From assembly GCA_963712165.1 (NCBI GenBank), contig CAVQGY010000004.1, positions 62,001 to 126,000 on the forward strand: DNA of 64,000 nucleotides, read 5' to 3'. A program made the translations under genes and the position numbers. The notes beneath the pieces are model-generated. The model made no database searches. It saw nothing but the letters and a program-made list of their open reading frames with translations, and was not told where the DNA came from. Positions 61,632 through 64,000 of this stretch are shown piece after piece (the first letter of the stretch is position 1; each line of letters starts with the position of its first letter). The DNA comes from B10-G9 sp963712165. Lineage in GTDB: Bacteria; Chloroflexota; Anaerolineae; Anaerolineales; UBA11858.

Positions 61632-61839
61632 TATGTCCTCAGTTTATCTAAGTACTCTAATCATAGCGTTATATGGCCTTCCCTGTCAAATTGATGAGTT
61701 TGGATGCTAACAATGCTAGATGATAAAAAGAGATGATCCCATTCCTGCGCTAACCCTTATGTAGCAGAGGATCCAGTAAAAGATATGGGAAGAACGAAAG
61801 AAGAGAACCTACCGGCAGAGATGCTTATTGAATCAATTA
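61632..61839. other. Short non-coding interval
   Basis: No gene or clear regulatory element; it is the leader of the amidase and the 3' end of the glycosyltransferase gene. Confidence 0.4.
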
Positions 61840-63111
61840 TTACTTTAAATCTATGAGTGTATTTTCTCCCCCTGCCAAGTAGTTTTCTATGATCCTAACC
61901 GCTTGGGAGGTGCCATCCTCATTATTGAGAAGTTCACTTACTCTGATAACCTTGGATCTCATAATCTGGTCATTGATGGCTTGGTTTATCGCTCCCGCAA
62001 GTTTTTTTTCCGTAAGACTCCTGGCAGGAATTGATTGGGGACCAGCTCCCAGTGAAAATACTTGGCGGCCCCAAAAAGGTTGATCGCTAGTGAAAGGGAT
62101 GACGATATTCGGCACACCAGCTAATAATCCCCTGGCAGTGGTTCCAGCTCCACCATGATGGACAATTGCTGCGGATCGTTTGAACAACCAATCGTACGGG
62201 GCGTGATTAATCTCAAGCAGATCTGGCGAAACCTGAACTGATTTCAGCTGATCGGTTACGATGATCCCTCGCTGTTTGCAGTCAGCTAGGGCTTTGATCA
62301 CGATTCGTTTGATTTCTCCGAATCTTCTAGTTCTTGTGCTTCCAAGGGCAACTGTTACTGGTGGTTGCCCGGAGCGCAGAAAATCAACTGCTTCACTGGG
62401 AGGATCCTGGACATATTCGTCATCCAAGAGCCAATATCCAGTGATATGGGAATTGGCCGCCCAATCAGTTGGTCTGGGCACGACGTGCGAACTGAATCCA
62501 TACAGTATGGGTATCTGTTTCATACCTTTATTGCCGGGTGCCCATTCAGTTAACTTCGGCAGGTGGGGGTTTTTCATCCTTAACCAGTTATATAACATGC
62601 GGCTACCCCACTTAAATGACCTGGTAACCATATTATGCGTTAACTGCCTGTATGCTCCCCCCAGTGGTAGATCGGGAAAAGTGGGTGCTGGGAAATCGGT
62701 GGTGGAGGAAAAGACTGGGAAAAGCTGAGCGGAGATAGTAGGGATCCCCAATTCCCCTCCCAATCCTATCCCCGTCGAGGTGAGTAGAAAGGAATGCAGG
62801 ATCGCATCCGCATCCCTGCAGGCATCTCTAGATTGTGAAAAAACTTGACTTGCAAGTGGAATTACAAATTTCGCCATGCTAGAAAACATTTGAAGGCCAT
62901 TTGTCCCTGCCTGGTCTATCAGATCCTGAACAAGGCGTGCAGGGTCTCCTGGTAGTGGTATGTACTCAATCTCGGGGAGAGAAAACCGTGACTGATAGAC
63001 TTCGGGTCCAACCAGGCGCACCTGGTGCCCTGATTGGCACAACCGGATTCCTAGAGCGACAAATGGCTCTACATCTCCCCGCGATCCATAAGTTAAAATT
63101 GTGATTTTCAT
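61840..63111 (-). CDS. GT1/UGT-like glycosyltransferase (sterol/MGT-type)
   Basis: 423 residues. MKITILTYGSRGDVEPFVALGIRL is the N-terminal acceptor-domain signature (GSRGDVxP) of the ergosterol/lipid and macrolide glycosyltransferase branch of GT1. HHGGAGTTARGLLAGVPNIVIPFTSDQ is the donor nucleotide-sugar site with the HHGG and the final Asp/Gln residues. Likely glycosylates a lipid or a hydrophobic acceptor using a UDP/TDP-sugar; the acceptor is unknown. Confidence 0.9.
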   Translation of the reverse strand: MKITILTYGSRGDVEPFVALGIRLCQSGHQVRLVGPEVYQSRFSLPEIEYIPLPGDPARLVQDLIDQAGTNGLQMFSSMAKFVIPLASQVFSQSRDACRDADAILHSFLLTSTGIGLGGELGIPTISAQLFPVFSSTTDFPAPTFPDLPLGGAYRQLTHNMVTRSFKWGSRMLYNWLRMKNPHLPKLTEWAPGNKGMKQIPILYGFSSHVVPRPTDWAANSHITGYWLLDDEYVQDPPSEAVDFLRSGQPPVTVALGSTRTRRFGEIKRIVIKALADCKQRGIIVTDQLKSVQVSPDLLEINHAPYDWLFKRSAAIVHHGGAGTTARGLLAGVPNIVIPFTSDQPFWGRQVFSLGAGPQSIPARSLTEKKLAGAINQAINDQIMRSKVIRVSELLNNEDGTSQAVRIIENYLAGGENTLIDLK

Positions 63112-63223
63112 TAATCTTGTTCTATTTTCATGATAACTGGAAACTCACACTTAGTGCCTATCCTCTAAGTATAAGGGCGGCTCACTGAGCCGCCCATGTT
63201 GAAGGTATTATTCTTCGCCCCTC

Positions 63224-64000
63224 CTACTTCTTTGGTTTCAAACCAAAGTTATATCCGGAGAGATTCTCGCCGGTTCCAAGTACAACCGTGTAGTACGGGG
63301 GGTCTGGATGTGTGATGGTAGGGGGAAGAACGGTGATCGGCAATTGTATCGAAACGCAATAGGTACCTTTATTCAAATTTGTGAAGGTATAGTTTCCTTT
63401 GGTGTTTGTAGTTATGGGGTCTAAGTTTTTACCAATCGTGCCGCATGCGCCGGTTTTGAGCTTGACTGTCACATTGGAAAGGCCGAGCTCAGTTCTTTGA
63501 CGAATACCGTCGCTATTTTCATCATGCCAAACGATGCCGCTGATCGATCCCTTAATTGGCGTTGGAGTATCGGTGGGGGGGGGATCGATGACGGTGATTC
63601 CCAGGTCATGGTAATCACCGGCGGTGCCCGTGGAATTGGGATCCCCCTCGCTGTACCAGTCATCCGTCACCAGCGTCCGCACGGTGTAGGACCCGGCTGT
63701 GCTGTAAAGAGCGCCGGGCGTGAAGGTGAATGAGTGGGTGGCTCCAGGTGCCAGGACTGGTATAGCTTCCAGTCCGGAAGGATTGGGAGGTCCGACGCCA
63801 TAGTGGGGGATGAGCACCGCGTCATAACCGGAAGCGCTCAGGTTGCCCTGGTTTTCTACTGTAACGTCTACAGTAACCCATTGATTGATCTCCACGCTGG
63901 TGGCACTTAAGGACATATGCGTGATAACCAGGTCCACGCCCTCAACTGTGATGAGGAGATCTTCCAGGTCGCCGGCAGTGCCAGTGGAATCGGGATCACC
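63224..64000 (-). CDS. Surface/secreted repeat protein with CARDB and SdrD-like B domains, 5' end outside window
   Basis: At least 258 residues of a larger protein whose start lies beyond the right edge. From the edge inward: the end of one CARDB-like unit (GDPDSTGTAGDLEDLLITVEG), a complete CARDB-like unit (VDLVITHMSLSATSVEINQWVTVDV ... GDPNSTGTAGDYHDLGITVID), a Pro/Thr linker, and an SdrD_B-type collagen-binding-like B domain (GSISGIVWHDENSDGIRQRTELGLSNVTVKLK ... SGYNFGLKPKK). There is no LPXTG or membrane anchor at this C terminus. Probably a secreted adhesin or stalk component. Confidence 0.8.
   Translation of the reverse strand, partial: GDPDSTGTAGDLEDLLITVEGVDLVITHMSLSATSVEINQWVTVDVTVENQGNLSASGYDAVLIPHYGVGPPNPSGLEAIPVLAPGATHSFTFTPGALYSTAGSYTVRTLVTDDWYSEGDPNSTGTAGDYHDLGITVIDPPPTDTPTPIKGSISGIVWHDENSDGIRQRTELGLSNVTVKLKTGACGTIGKNLDPITTNTKGNYTFTNLNKGTYCVSIQLPITVLPPTITHPDPPYYTVVLGTGENLSGYNFGLKPKK

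Overview
The window reads as chromosomal DNA of an anaerobic or facultative bacterium with a moderate GC content, a lipoprotein-rich envelope and no outer-membrane porins or LPS genes. The mix is what I would expect from Chloroflexota, class Anaerolineae: BMP-type nucleoside ABC importers, FixABCX, a K+-independent membrane pyrophosphatase, a giant alpha-2-macroglobulin lipoprotein and REC-PPDK_N signalling proteins. This assignment is inference from gene content, because no rRNA or other phylogenetic marker is present.

Layout. 1-9.0 kb holds two paralogous BMP-family (nucleoside-type) ABC importers. 9.0-15.0 kb has threonine synthase, a GT2 glycosyltransferase, a fold-type II PLP enzyme, an unknown protein and dihydropyrimidinase. 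15.1-16.5 kb has two REP-associated (Y1) transposase genes embedded in a family of GGATCC-centred repeats and hairpins. 16.5-24.6 kb is a housekeeping patchwork (folP, htpG, a broken four-helix-bundle protein, an MFS exporter, surE, a DUF2085 protein, an orphan ABC ATPase, a deoxyribosyltransferase-like enzyme). 24.7-30.9 kb is one alpha-2-macroglobulin gene with an intact CSEQ thioester. 31.0-38.1 kb is an envelope module: a MacAB-type exporter, a lipoprotein, an OmpR-type response regulator with its histidine kinase, and a small secreted protein. 38.4-41.4 kb is a large REC-REC-PPDK_N protein. 41.4-47.3 kb, on the minus strand, carries MscS, flavodoxin, radical SAM, membrane, class-V aminotransferase, P-loop kinase and peroxiredoxin genes. 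47.5-50.4 kb has small membrane proteins, a CPBP protease and a nucleotidyltransferase. 50.5-56.8 kb is fixXCBA (electron-bifurcating ETF system) and hppA. 57.2-63.1 kb is assorted metabolism, and the right edge cuts a surface protein made of CARDB and SdrD-like B repeats.

The two strongest observations are these. (1) The peroxiredoxin gene at 46625-47326 has an in-frame TGA exactly where the peroxidatic cysteine belongs, followed at 17 nt by a perfect 6-bp hairpin with a GGTC loop. It looks like a selenocysteine peroxiredoxin with a bacterial SECIS, and it would be split in two by a standard annotation. (2) The macA-like gene and the secreted-protein gene flanking the response regulator/kinase pair share one promoter architecture, CTWAAT-N5-CTWAAT-N10-TAMACT, which predicts that both are regulon members of that two-component system.

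A caution: six genes carry frameshifts (BMP lipoprotein, threonine synthase, GT2, RAYT 2, four-helix-bundle protein, MacB permease). Several are in conserved genes with otherwise intact flanks, which points at least partly to indel errors in the sequence rather than real decay. These entries are marked as pseudogenes only in the sense of 'not readable as one frame here'.
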